Of a DNA stretch of 64,000 nucleotides, positions 44,770 through 53,700 are shown in pieces. Both the position numbers and the translations under genes were made by a program. Numbering within the stretch: the stretch's first letter is position 1; each line of letters starts with the position of its first letter. The notes beneath the pieces were generated by a model. The model ran no database searches. It saw only the letters and a program-made list of their open reading frames with translations, and was not told the DNA's origin. Location of the stretch: contig NZ_ARWE01000001.1 in assembly GCF_000384395.1 (NCBI RefSeq), positions 2,516,501-2,580,500 on the forward strand, written 5' to 3'. Origin of the DNA: Geopsychrobacter electrodiphilus DSM 16401. Its GTDB lineage: Bacteria > Desulfobacterota > Desulfuromonadia > Desulfuromonadales > Geopsychrobacteraceae.

Positions 44770-44880
44770 ATAAACGATAAAACTTAACCATCCGCAAGGA
44801 TGGGGCGGAAAGCCTACAGGGTCTCCATGAGACAGCCAGGATGCCGAAATATCATAGAATTTCGGTATTCTGGCTTTTTT
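44770..44880 (+). promoter_or_regulatory. GEMM-I-like riboswitch with terminator
   Basis: The core resembles GEMM-I (cyclic-dinucleotide) aptamers: AACCATCC-GCAA-GGATGGG (P2 capped by a GNRA loop, about 44787-44803), then GGGGCGGAAAGCC, then a P3 stem GGGTCTC/GAGAC followed by AGCCAGGATGCCGA. The stretch ahead of P2 departs from the usual GGCAAACC, so the ligand (c-di-GMP, cGAMP or other) is open. AGCCAGGATGCCGAAAT (44834-44850), which includes the 3' aptamer strand, can instead pair over 17 bp with ATTTCGGTATTCTGGCT (44859-44875), followed by a T-run: a transcription-terminating expression platform. Ligand binding would then favour readthrough into the gene at 45002. Confidence 0.72.
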
Positions 44881-45001
44881 ACATATTTCCCTGAGAACAC
44901 TGAAATCTACTAACAGTCGCTTCATGGTCGAAGGTTGGGCATGAGCACAATCGAAGGATAACAACAACCCGAAGTGGTTTCTTCCACTCAAAAGGAATTT
45001 T

Positions 45002-45244
45002 ATGAACAGCCTCAATGCACAGTATGAGATGTTGGCGCGAGCCGCCCAGAGAGACCCCAATTTTAACACCCTGGCACTTGCCGCGGGGGGCTATGGCAGC
45101 CCCATTCACGAAGGAGAGATGACTGGATTAACCGAAAAGAACAACCCCTCTGTAACGACCTGGCTGTGGGTTTTAGGCCTTGCTCTCAGCGCAACCTTGC
45201 TTTCGACTGCAGCCTTAATAATCCGCTGGCTGATACTGCGTTAA
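45002..45244 (+). CDS. Small membrane protein behind the riboswitch
   Basis: An 80-residue protein with AAAAGGAATTTT before the ATG. It has a polar N-terminal 45 residues (NSLNAQYEMLARAAQRDPNF) and one C-terminal helix (TTWLWVLGLALSATLLSTAA) with a basic end (IIRWLILR), suggesting the tail is inserted in the membrane. No family recognised. Being the first gene after the riboswitch terminator, it is the direct riboswitch output; a small hairpin follows before DUF3494 gene 8. Confidence 0.65.
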   Translation: MNSLNAQYEMLARAAQRDPNFNTLALAAGGYGSPIHEGEMTGLTEKNNPSVTTWLWVLGLALSATLLSTAALIIRWLILR

Positions 45245-45290
45245 AGCAAGCTGTGCCCTCTCCCCCAGGGGGCCTCAAACTGACAAACAA

Positions 45291-45315
45291 AGACCTCGCC
45301 AATTTGGTGAGGTCT
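45291..45315 (+). terminator. Hairpin after the riboswitch-controlled gene
   Basis: AGACCTCGCC and GGTGAGGTCT pair over ten bases (one G-T) with loop AATTT. No T-run, so weak. Confidence 0.5.
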
Positions 45316-45504
45316 CTGCGGCTCTCTAAAGTTCCCCTGGAGGAAAATTCAAATACCCACCAATAATTTCTGTCAGTCACGACAGTTTTGTCAAACTCGA
45401 CAGATTCTGATGGCGGTTTTTGCCTCATAACCGGTGGGTGCTCCTTAAATTTTACCGTTCAATAACAAGCACTTGGTTATTCATTACCACCTATTTATTT
45501 TTTT

Positions 45505-45521
45505 TTGGCGCGCTACGTGAA
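45505..45521 (+). promoter_or_regulatory. Sigma-54-like promoter of DUF3494 gene 8
   Basis: TTGGCGCGCTACGTGAA: GG, ten bases, GA. Same word family as at 44545; lies 60 bases before the ATG. Confidence 0.4.
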
Positions 45522-45580
45522 GACTCCATACCGAGAAGAACATGCACGTTAGTTATTTAATAACTGTCAAAGGAGATTTC

Positions 45581-46399
45581 ATGAAAAGATTTATCGAACG
45601 GAAAGCTTATCTTTTATCGATGCTCGTACTGAGTGTTTTTGTCTGCACCCTGCCCGCCTACGCCGGTTCACATCACCGGAGCAGTGACGACAATGACCAA
45701 AATTCAACCAGTAGTACCTCCGCTGCAGGGCCCAAGGCCGTAAACCTCGGGACAGCCGGGGATTTTGTTATTCTGACAAAAACCGGAATCACCACCACTG
45801 GAACCACGGCAATTGTAGGAAACATGGGTGTTAGTCCTATCGTCGCAACGGCCATGACAGGATTTGGCCTGATTGCCGATTCGACGAATACATTTTCTAC
45901 CTCGGCCTTGGTCACCGGGAAAATCTACGCAGCCGACTATGCTCCACCGACCCCGACCATAATGACCACCGCAATCGGCGATATGCAAACCGCGTACACC
46001 GACGCCGCCGGAAGAATAAATCCTGATTTTGCTGAACTCGGGGGCGGAGATATCAGCGGCAAGACTCTTCTTCCCGGCCTCTACAACTGGAGCACAGACG
46101 TTTTAATCACGAACGCCGGCATTACTCTCGCCGGTGGCCCGAATGATATATGGATCCTGCAGATGGCTGGCAATCTAACCGTGAACAACAGCGCCATGGT
46201 GACCCTCCTCGGCGGCGCCCAGGCCAAGAACATCTTCTGGCAGGTTTCCGGCCAGGCGACCCTCGGAACAGCGGCTGACATGAAGGGGATCATCCTGAGC
46301 AAAACGTTGATTTCCATGAATACCGGCGCAAAACTGAGTGGCAGAGCTTTGGCACAGACCGCAGTTACCTTAATCGCAAATACGGTTACGGCCCCTTAA
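45581..46399 (+). CDS. Secreted DUF3494 protein (8)
   Basis: A 272-residue protein; the ATG at 45581 has AAAGGAGATTTC before it. A Sec signal ending PAYAGS, without a lipobox, and a short His/Asp/Ser linker ([15 protein letters not shown]) lead to a DUF3494 domain (about 50-272) closely like that of gene 6: [59 protein letters not shown]. It thus joins the secreted form of genes 1-2 with the domain subtype of gene 6. A strong terminator follows. Confidence 0.92.
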   Translation: MKRFIERKAYLLSMLVLSVFVCTLPAYAGSHHRSSDDNDQNSTSSTSAAGPKAVNLGTAGDFVILTKTGITTTGTTAIVGNMGVSPIVATAMTGFGLIADSTNTFSTSALVTGKIYAADYAPPTPTIMTTAIGDMQTAYTDAAGRINPDFAELGGGDISGKTLLPGLYNWSTDVLITNAGITLAGGPNDIWILQMAGNLTVNNSAMVTLLGGAQAKNIFWQVSGQATLGTAADMKGIILSKTLISMNTGAKLSGRALAQTAVTLIANTVTAP

Positions 46400-46426
46400 G
46401 GCGTTCTGTTCAGGTATGGCAATAAG

Positions 46427-46471
46427 AAAAAAGACGGGCTGTCTGTGCGTAATTCAGCCTGTCTTTTTTTT
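46427..46471 (+). terminator. Terminator after DUF3494 gene 8
   Basis: AAAAAAGACGGGCTG pairs with CAGCCTGTCTTTTTTT; long T-run. Confidence 0.92.
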
Positions 46472-46503
46472 GTCTCACCGCAAGATCCGTATTGTTCACA
46501 GGT

Positions 46504-46611
46504 ATTGGCCGCTGAACTGACAATCTTGCCAAAAGCGGCGCCGATAATAATACCGACCGCCATATCCACAAGATTACCGCGCATCGCAAATTTCTTGACC
46601 TCATTGAGCAT
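46504..46611 (-). pseudogene. mscL: mscL 5' fragment
   Basis: The first 35 or so codons of a large-conductance mechanosensitive channel: [20 protein letters not shown], then GKIVSSAA. This is the highly conserved first transmembrane segment of MscL. The homology stops abruptly at about 46505; the frame then runs on with unrelated residues ([14 protein letters not shown]) into the terminator of the convergent DUF3494 gene. A full MscL has about 130-150 residues. The remnant sits next to the DUF3494 cluster boundary, so a deletion or insertion event ended here. Upstream AAGGAGGCCTTC looks like an intact ribosome site. Confidence 0.8.
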
Positions 46612-46917
46612 GAAGGCCTCCTTAAAGAAATGTTTGTTTAATCGAGAAAATATTTGCTCATCCAAAACAAACAACCCTGCTCATAAAAAAAATCACCAAC
46701 AACTCACTTCAATCTCTATATAATTGCTCACTTGATCCAACCGACCGGGCCTAAAAGGGAGAGAGGCCCACGAAAAGCCATTTTTTTATATTTCATTTAA
46801 AGGACCATGCATGCCCTCCACCAATTCTCTCAGGCAAATTAGCAACACAACCGTGGGTCAACCGCATGTTAAATTTGCTCGATCGGCAATCATTGGAATA
46901 TCAGAGGCATAAAAATA

Positions 46918-47229
46918 ATGAACTGGCAGGTCTACATTCTTCTCTGCTCGGACGAATCACTCTATACCGGCATCACGACGGACATTGAGCGGCGGATGGC
47001 TCAACACCTGGATGGAACCGGAGCCAAGTATTTTCGCGGGCGTAAGCCGCAGCGCCTCGTCTATCTGGAGAGGGGACATGACCGCAGCAGCGTCAGTCGG
47101 CGGGAGGCTGAAATCAAGCGGATGCAGGTCAACGCCAAGCGACGGCTGATCGCCTCGCCACTGTTACAAACAAAAACAGCGACCAGGCCGAAAAGCGGCG
47201 CTGACAAAGAGTCGGCGATTGAGGTTTGA
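46918..47229 (+). CDS. GIY-YIG nuclease-superfamily protein
   Basis: A 103-residue protein. VYILLCSDESLYTGITTDIERRMAQH has the GIY (VYI) and YIG (YTG) motifs of the UPF0213/YhbQ group, with Arg and His in the expected places, and ends with a basic tail. Such small domains may act on DNA ends, but the activity of this group is poorly known. No clear ribosome site; the gene follows an empty stretch of about 300 bases (46612-46917). Confidence 0.85.
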   Translation: MNWQVYILLCSDESLYTGITTDIERRMAQHLDGTGAKYFRGRKPQRLVYLERGHDRSSVSRREAEIKRMQVNAKRRLIASPLLQTKTATRPKSGADKESAIEV

Positions 47230-47320
47230 AAGTTGGCGTCCTTGGACCTCTGCATAATTTACACTTGATCGGTAGTAGAGATTCAAATATTCTATTTCTA
47301 CGATGAATGGAGGTTGAACG

Positions 47321-47509
47321 ATGCCGATATATGAATACCAGTGCAGCGGATGTGATACCCGAACTGAAAAAATCAGCCGGACCGACGTGCACGAAATTGA
47401 CTGCCCGCAATGCAACGGGAAAGCACGACGAATCGTTTCAGTGGTTGCCGCCAAGGCCAATGATTCTGTGCCGGGGGCAGGTTGTCGCCCTTCGTCAGGA
47501 TTCACCTGA
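47321..47509 (+). CDS. FmdB-type zinc-ribbon protein
   Basis: A 62-residue protein with ATGGAGGTTGAACG ahead of the ATG. It begins MPIYEYQCSGC, then has CPQCNGKARRI: the CX2C-CX2C zinc ribbon of the FmdB regulatory family. Members are often found near amidase or one-carbon genes, but no such partner is here. A strong terminator lies about 45 bases downstream. Confidence 0.88.
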   Translation: MPIYEYQCSGCDTRTEKISRTDVHEIDCPQCNGKARRIVSVVAAKANDSVPGAGCRPSSGFT

Positions 47510-47550
47510 GGCTAAACCCAATGAGCAGCGTGACTGCTTAAAACGAGAAC

Positions 47551-47590
47551 CGAAACAAAAAAAGCCCGTTCAATTTGAGCGGGTTTTTTT
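47551..47590 (+). terminator. Terminator after the FmdB-type gene
   Basis: GCCCGTTCAA and TTGAGCGGGT pair over ten bases (one G-T), with A-run before and T-run after. It can work on both strands. Confidence 0.88.
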
Positions 47591-47779
47591 CTGGCCAAAG
47601 AAAAACCCTCGAAAAAAGGAGGGCAAGCTTTTTCACTATTCAATAAACAAGTCCATTAGCGCGCTTCGAGGTACAGCACACTTCACTTGCAACGCAATTA
47701 AATAAGGGAGGCCCGAAGCTCGAGGAAGGGACTGTGTCTCAAAAGCCAACCAAGCAACTGCCCCCTGGCAAACTCAAAA

Positions 47780-48634
47780 TCACCAGGAAGGTTGAAGATC
47801 CCGGGTTTTGATATATTCCCGGATGGCATCACGATCGTCCTCATTCAAATCCAGAAACTGCAGACCCAGCCCAACCGGCAGTGCCTTATTAAGCATCTTC
47901 TCTGGATGATTGACCCAGGCCACTCGTCCTGTGCAGACGATCTCCCTTCCCACCCCGGGGATGACAAATTTAATCCTCAGGGCAGAATCGACAAGCAGGA
48001 TATCTTCGGTTTCGATGAAGACTCCTCCGGTGCTGAGATTAACCGAATAGTTGGATAACAGGTTCTGCTCCTCACCATAACGGATACTGATGCGTGCCTC
48101 GGCGCGGGGGGCGACCCGGGTGCGGACATGCAGGAAACGGTGGGCAGCCTCGGCGAAATGATGTTGTTTGATCGGTTTGAGAAGGAAATCATCACAGCCT
48201 GACTGGCGACAACGCTCCAGATCAGTGGGTCGGGAACCCTGAGTAACCATGACCACTGGGGTGTGACTTATCTCGGGGTCCGCCTTGATCCTCCGGCAGG
48301 CCTCATCACCGTCCATCTCTGGCATATGGAGATCCATGAATACCAGATCGGGCCGATGCTCCTTGGCCAGAGCGATGGCCTCAATGCCGTTGCGGGCCAG
48401 CAAAATTCGAAACCCCTCCCGCTGAAGAAAGGTCTTTTCCAACTCCAGAAAAAGTTCCACATCATCAACAAGCAATACAATGATCTCAGGCACTGGCTGT
48501 CCCCCTGCTTCTGCAATTATATCCATCGCCATCTGTATGTCCCGCCAGCCCTGACTACCATAAGGCAGTGAGTTAAAGAAAGAAGAGAAAAATTCACTTG
48601 CGAGGGGTACCGCAACGGCACGCTGTCCGTCCAT
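47780..48634 (-). CDS. Response regulator with PilZ domain
   Basis: A 284-residue protein. Receiver (about 52-168, acceptor Asp101 in LVFMDLHMPEMDG, Lys153) and a PilZ domain (about 175-275) that keeps both c-di-GMP-binding parts: RxxxR (Arg177 and Arg181) and NxSxxG (Asn199, Ser201, Gly204). It should bind c-di-GMP and respond to phosphorylation. The ATG at 48634 has no strong ribosome site; a later ATG at 48532 is possible and would remove a non-conserved head. It lies about 3.8 kb from the GGDEF protein and is a plausible effector of its product. Confidence 0.9.
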   Translation of the reverse strand: MDGQRAVAVPLASEFFSSFFNSLPYGSQGWRDIQMAMDIIAEAGGQPVPEIIVLLVDDVELFLELEKTFLQREGFRILLARNGIEAIALAKEHRPDLVFMDLHMPEMDGDEACRRIKADPEISHTPVVMVTQGSRPTDLERCRQSGCDDFLLKPIKQHHFAEAAHRFLHVRTRVAPRAEARISIRYGEEQNLLSNYSVNLSTGGVFIETEDILLVDSALRIKFVIPGVGREIVCTGRVAWVNHPEKMLNKALPVGLGLQFLDLNEDDRDAIREYIKTRDLQPSW

Positions 48635-48902
48635 TCACTGTCATCGGCAGCATGTGACAATATTAACCAACGCCGACAGCTTGTCAATCTTAAGCGACTC
48701 AAATCTTTTTTAGATAGTAGCCAGAGATTCGGTTCCCGTGGTTACAAAGGGGGTTAGAGCTAACGTTCAATTCGCAACCAATTCAAGAAAGCCTACGAGC
48801 CGGACCAACTCAACCCACTCCTTCCGCTGAACTTTCCCCGCAAACTGCCTCCGAAACCCGCTTTCCATTGGGGTCCTCCCGTGCATCATGGGAGGATAAA
48901 TA

Positions 48903-49364
48903 TCACCAATCCACTGGTCCTGGCTCTTTTTTAACCAGCAGAATGGAACAGGGCATGCGGCGGATCAGCTCTTCGTTGCTGCGACCGAACAGGAAGTGCT
49001 CAAGCCGCCCTTCTTCGTGGGCAAGCATGATCATCAGATCGATCTTGTAATCATTTACTACAGTAATGATCTCCCTGTCCGGCTCACCCTCTCTAACCAG
49101 TTCGGACACCCTGAGCCCCTTCTCCCGCTCGCTGGCCACCAACTTTTCCAGATCCGCTTTGGCTTCCTCGCGCAGCTTCTCGTAGTCCTTTTTTAGAGAC
49201 ACCATCGGCAGATTCCAGCCTTCCAGGCCGAAAGGGTTGTGCATTACGTGGATGAGAAATAGCTCCGCATCATATTTTCTGGCCAGCGAGACCCCCTGCT
49301 GGACCGCCTCAACGCAGTTTTTTGTCATCCGGCTGACGACAAGGATTTTGTTGATATTTTTCAT
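48903..49364 (-). CDS. Universal stress protein (UspA-type)
   Basis: A 153-residue protein with start at ATG 49364 after AGGAAGGAG. Usp fold: N-terminal KILVVSRMTKN, a long helix, then VREGEPDREIITVVNDYKIDLMIMLAHE and the C-terminal ATP-site-like FLFGRSNEELIRRMPCSILLV (the usual G-2x-G-9x-G-S is replaced by FGRSNEEL, with the first Gly of the loop missing). Monocistronic on the minus strand. The 270 bases before it show no gene. Confidence 0.87.
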   Translation of the reverse strand: MKNINKILVVSRMTKNCVEAVQQGVSLARKYDAELFLIHVMHNPFGLEGWNLPMVSLKKDYEKLREEAKADLEKLVASEREKGLRVSELVREGEPDREIITVVNDYKIDLMIMLAHEEGRLEHFLFGRSNEELIRRMPCSILLVKKEPGPVDW

Positions 49365-49812
49365 AATTGACTCCTTCCTGAGGTGATTCGAAACGAAAAA
49401 CCACCATGATTTAAAGCGCTTGTTCAATTATCCTCTCGTCGAGAAGACCTGTCAAACCGGGAGAAGTAAAGGCAGATTTTAATTACCTTAGGGGACATCA
49501 CTCATCAAAAAAATGCCGCACCTTCTCTCCTTCCCCACCCGTGGCAAAGAACCCAGCTAACTCCCGTCCGACCGTTTCCGCGCCTGAGTATTCGTTACAA
49601 CAGGCACCTCATTGAACCTCGTCGGCGATCAGACAGGTATCCACTTTGCCCAGCCTGACGTGGCTCATGGAAAGGAAAGGATTTTTATTGCAATTCCAGA
49701 CCAAAGAGGTAAACTTTATGCCATAATTTTCCGATCCACTATCAGGTCCCCACGTCGTGTAGACTTTATGGATTGCTGGATATCATCTCGTGTCACTGTG
49801 TGGAGGTCCAAA
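49365..49812 (+). other. Gene-poor interval
   Basis: Intergenic space of about 450 bases between the divergent stress-protein gene and the periplasmic protein gene. No clear promoter, structured RNA or gene was seen. An open frame from 49612 is only an N-terminal extension of the next gene with no ribosome site. Confidence 0.4.
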
Positions 49813-50244
49813 ATGGCTAAATTCATTAAATCAGGGATCAGTGTAGGGCTTGCCCTCGTTCTGATGACAGGAGTTGTCTTTGCCGGGGAGAATGGGCATG
49901 AAGACCATTCCAGAGCATCGATGACCATGCACCACATGCACATCATGATTAATAATGCTGTAGCTATGGCAGCTGAGGGTTCAAATATGGTTATGACGGG
50001 ACAGATGGATATGGCAAAAGGTATCGATAATATCAGCATTAAGCAGGGTCGAAAAATGATCGAAGACGCCGAAAAGCTAGCCACAGAGGTTCTAAATGGA
50101 AAAGCAATGAAAGCCCTGCATACTGGTGGTTATGGTCAGAATGTGTCCCCCGAAATGGCTTATACACATGAACTCGCGAGTGTTGCGTTAGCCTATATCC
50201 AGGCAATGAAAAAAATGTCTGCTTCTCCTGCATCCCATGAATAA
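49813..50244 (+). CDS. Periplasmic Met/His-rich hypothetical protein
   Basis: A 143-residue protein; the ATG at 49813 has GTGTGGAGG before it. A signal peptide (residues 1-24, ending VVFAGEN) is followed by a helical, Met- and His-rich mature part (HEDHSRASMTMHHMHIMINN) and an MVMTGQMDMAKGIDNISIKQGRKMIEDA helix. Composition suggests a metal-handling role, such as copper, but no family is recognised. Just downstream lie an IS scar and the cytochrome gene. Confidence 0.65.
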   Translation: MAKFIKSGISVGLALVLMTGVVFAGENGHEDHSRASMTMHHMHIMINNAVAMAAEGSNMVMTGQMDMAKGIDNISIKQGRKMIEDAEKLATEVLNGKAMKALHTGGYGQNVSPEMAYTHELASVALAYIQAMKKMSASPASHE

Positions 50245-50430
50245 CAAGATCCAACGGATAAGGAGACGAGACACATCTTATCGAACGGCAGACAACAGCA
50301 TGACAGCTCACCTTGATTCCAGGTACTTGCGCCGTCTTGCATTTTGTACTGCAAGGATGTCTTGTTTTACCCTGGCCTCAAAAATACAAAACGATTTGCT
50401 CAAATCAGGTCTTCATTTCTGAGAATGACA

Positions 50431-50448
50431 AATTGGCAGAGTTCTTGT
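50431..50448 (+). promoter_or_regulatory. Weak sigma-54-like match upstream of the cytochrome
   Basis: ATTGGCAGAGTTCTTGTT has GG and GT ten bases apart (GC expected). It lies about 350 bases before the cytochrome, with an IS scar between, so its role is doubtful. Confidence 0.25.
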
Positions 50449-50485
50449 TTATTCAGTGAGCGAATTCCTATAAAATATCGACAAA

Positions 50486-50638
50486 CTTAGAGAACGCGAC
50501 AATCAGCAAATCGACATGTAATTCGTCTACCGCGACGGATTGGTGCCGAAGGCTCATCTGCTACGTAAAATCGACAGAGTAATTGACTTCGCATTTATTC
50601 GCGAGACGGTCAAACATCTCGCTTGTCGCACCATCTGA
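50486..50638 (+). pseudogene. IS1182-type transposase N-terminal remnant
   Basis: Reading the frame at 50522 gives FVYRDGLVPKAHLLRKIDRV, then IDFAFIRETVKHLACRTI and a stop. It matches the conserved N-terminus of IS1182/IS4-type transposases (DLVPxDHLLRKIDxxIDFSFI). The preceding codons (RERDNQQIDM) are in the same frame but separated by a TAA at 50519, probably from CAA. About 50 codons survive; no ends were found. Confidence 0.78.
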
Positions 50639-50795
50639 CTCAAACTCAAACCGCGAGATAAAAGCCTGCCCCAGACTTATAGTCGTATGCTCCTCCGGAA
50701 TGGTTTTCTCTCTCGCCATCGTATTAATGGCTGGGTTGATCCCTCAATCTGTATCCGTTGTCACGCTTAAGTAAATGACTGAAAGAAGAAATCGT

Positions 50796-53700
50796 ATGCA
50801 AAAGCCCATATTGATCTCTATCTGTCTGTTTTTTTTAACCCTCGCCGGTTGCTCAGGTGGTAGCAATAATTCGGCAGGCGCTGGGCAGAAGATTCACCCG
50901 GCGTCATGGAACAATGATCCACTGATCGGTCATCAACAGAACTTTCAGGGAACCTTGAGTGACAAGACTCCGTGGACGACCTGTGCCAATGGCGCTTGTC
51001 ATGGGACCACTTTACAGGGAAGTTCAGGCCCGAGCTGTCAGAATGCAGCTTGTCACAACACTGGTACGAATGGCTGGCCACCGGCCCCTGCAAACCATAT
51101 CGGCTACAGCCCCGCATCCAACGGGACACACGGTCTGGGGGCCAAGGGTGTGACTAACCCGGCACTAAGCATGGGCAATTACTGCCTCATGTGTCATGGG
51201 ACACCTACAAATGCACTGCAGACCCGGTTTAATGGCGGGTTCGTGAGTAATCCGGCGATTCTCAATAATGCCAACGGCAACTGCTCCGCCTGTCACACCG
51301 CCGCCACGGCTCATCCGACAAACTGGGTGAGCACACGGCCCGGGAATGTTGTGAATCACAATGATGGCAACATCACTGCCCATCCCAACATCAAGAGCGA
51401 TTCCTGCGCCCTGTGCCACAATACGACCAGTGGCAGCCCAAATAGCAGCCCATTCCCTGGCGCACCGACTTGCTTTGATAGTGGTTTTAATGGAACAAAT
51501 AACTGTCATCCGGGCGGACCGGGTGGCGCCGGACACGTTACACTTGCCAAGGACGGAATCGACTATACGCAGCCGGATCTCCATGGTCCGGACGCCAAGG
51601 CTAACCTGATCTACTGCCAGACCTGTCATGCAACGGCCGGTGGGGCCGGCAGCAATCCGCGCTTCAATATCCCCACGGGCCGTTTGTCAGCAGGGTCAGG
51701 GCTCGGCAACAACATTCAAAATGGGTGCGAACTTTGCCACCCGATTGGTGCTGCACACCCGACCGGCCAGGATCGCTGGACCTTTAACACGGATACGGCC
51801 TATCCGACCCGGCGCACGCACTTCGCTGCCGGGCTTGACGGAACCAACCCGCGTAACCTCAGTGGCTGTTCGCTCTGCCACAATGTAACGGCTGCGGATA
51901 GCAACACGTCGCCGGCCAAGGCCTGTACGACCTGCCATCTCAGCCTGACTGCTACCGGGCCGTCCAAAGGACTCCTCTGCACCTATTGTCATGCCGCGCC
52001 GCCTGCCGGTTCAGCTGATCTAACCGGTGGAACAGGGGTTAATCATATCGGAATTCTAACCGGTGGACTTGATGTCAGCGCTATCCCCCTGCACCAGAAG
52101 TGCTCGCTCTGTCATGGCGCCAGTGAGAATGGCACAACGGGCCAACTGGCGACGGCGTATCCGGCTGATTATCTTCTGACCAACTACACACAGGCCACGG
52201 CGAAGACAGATGCGACTTATGAGGGTGGGGATCACCTCGATGGCAACCTCGAAATGAATGTCGGTGGAGCAGGCTACAGTCGAAGCAACACTCCAGCGTA
52301 CAGTTGTACCAAATCCTGTCATGCTACCGAAGTGGGCCATGTTTTCACCAACTCGGGCTTGACGCTTGAATCGGGAAATTTCGGCTCCGGGGCCTGCAAC
52401 AGTTGTCATGATTATCCACCGAACGGGGGTGCCTGGCCTGATGGTCGTGCCTTAAGCAGCACCAATCACCTTTCCCTTGGGCCATTAGGTAGAACAGGCG
52501 CCGGACTGACAGATGCCCAGTTCTATGCGAACCATGATGTCTGTGCAGTCTGTCATGGGGTGAAGGGGAACAAGACCCCGCCCACCCTGGCGACGGCCCG
52601 AACCGGAGCGGTGGACTTAAGCCTCAGCGGTGGTGATAAATATCTCGAGCCGGATTATCACAACGACGGCAAGGTGCAGATGAATGGTTATGATGCCACC
52701 GTACCGGGAGCTGATGCTACGAGTGACAACAATGCCCGCTATGATGGAGCCGGTGGCTGTACGAATGCCTGTCACCCTACAGGGACCAGCTATAAATTGA
52801 CGCCTTCAGGGGCGAATACTGTCCAGAAGCGAGAATTCGGCGGCGGGTGTAATGCTTGCCACGGATATCCACCAACCTCTGGAGCTCATACAAAACATGC
52901 TGGCGGAGGCTCAAACTACTCGTATGATTGTCAAGTTTGTCATACCAGCCCATTCGATGGAACGACGCATAACCAGAGCGGGATGACCCCAGGCTCTGGC
53001 ACCTTGAACCCTGCGCTCGTGAATATTAAAGCGCAGTTGGGAGGATTCGGGAATATTCCCGCGGCAGGCACTTTTGATTCGGTAACAAAAAATTGTTCCA
53101 ATACCTATTGTCACGGTACCGGTACGCCCACATGGAGCCCTGCAAGTGCCGTCAGTTGCGGCGACTGCCATGGTGATGCCAATGGCCGCCCGGGGACCCC
53201 TGGATCCGGAGGAAACCATTTTACCCCGGGGCACTCGACCACGGCGACCAACTGTGATTTCTGCCATCCGCATAACGGCAATGATGTCCTCCAGCACGTA
53301 AACGGGCCTGCAGATAAGACCAATACGCCTTATCGGTATGTGGCCACGGTTGGAACAACAGGGACGGCCAACAACAAACTTGGAACCCATACTTACGGAA
53401 ACGTCACCCTTGGGACTGAAGCGTCCACTCTGTTCAGCTATACCCAGAGTACCTGCAGTTCCAATGCTGCTGGATGCCACGTCTCTCCTGGCAAATGGGG
53501 GGGGACAGGCGCCTGCGATGCCTGCCACTTTGTCGGTAACACCGTCGGTGCGCCAGAGGTAACCTCATCCAGTACGCACGTCAAAACGACAACGACTGGG
53601 GCTTTTGGGGCCTGCACTGATTGTCACTCCGGGCATGTTGGCAGCGGCGGGGTCACCATCGAACTTCCGCCGAAAAATTGGCAAAACCCGGTTGATAACA

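Noticed and set aside
46747-46769. GGGCCT/AGGCCC inverted pair
   Set aside because: Six-base arms with an 11-base loop and no T-run; expected by chance.
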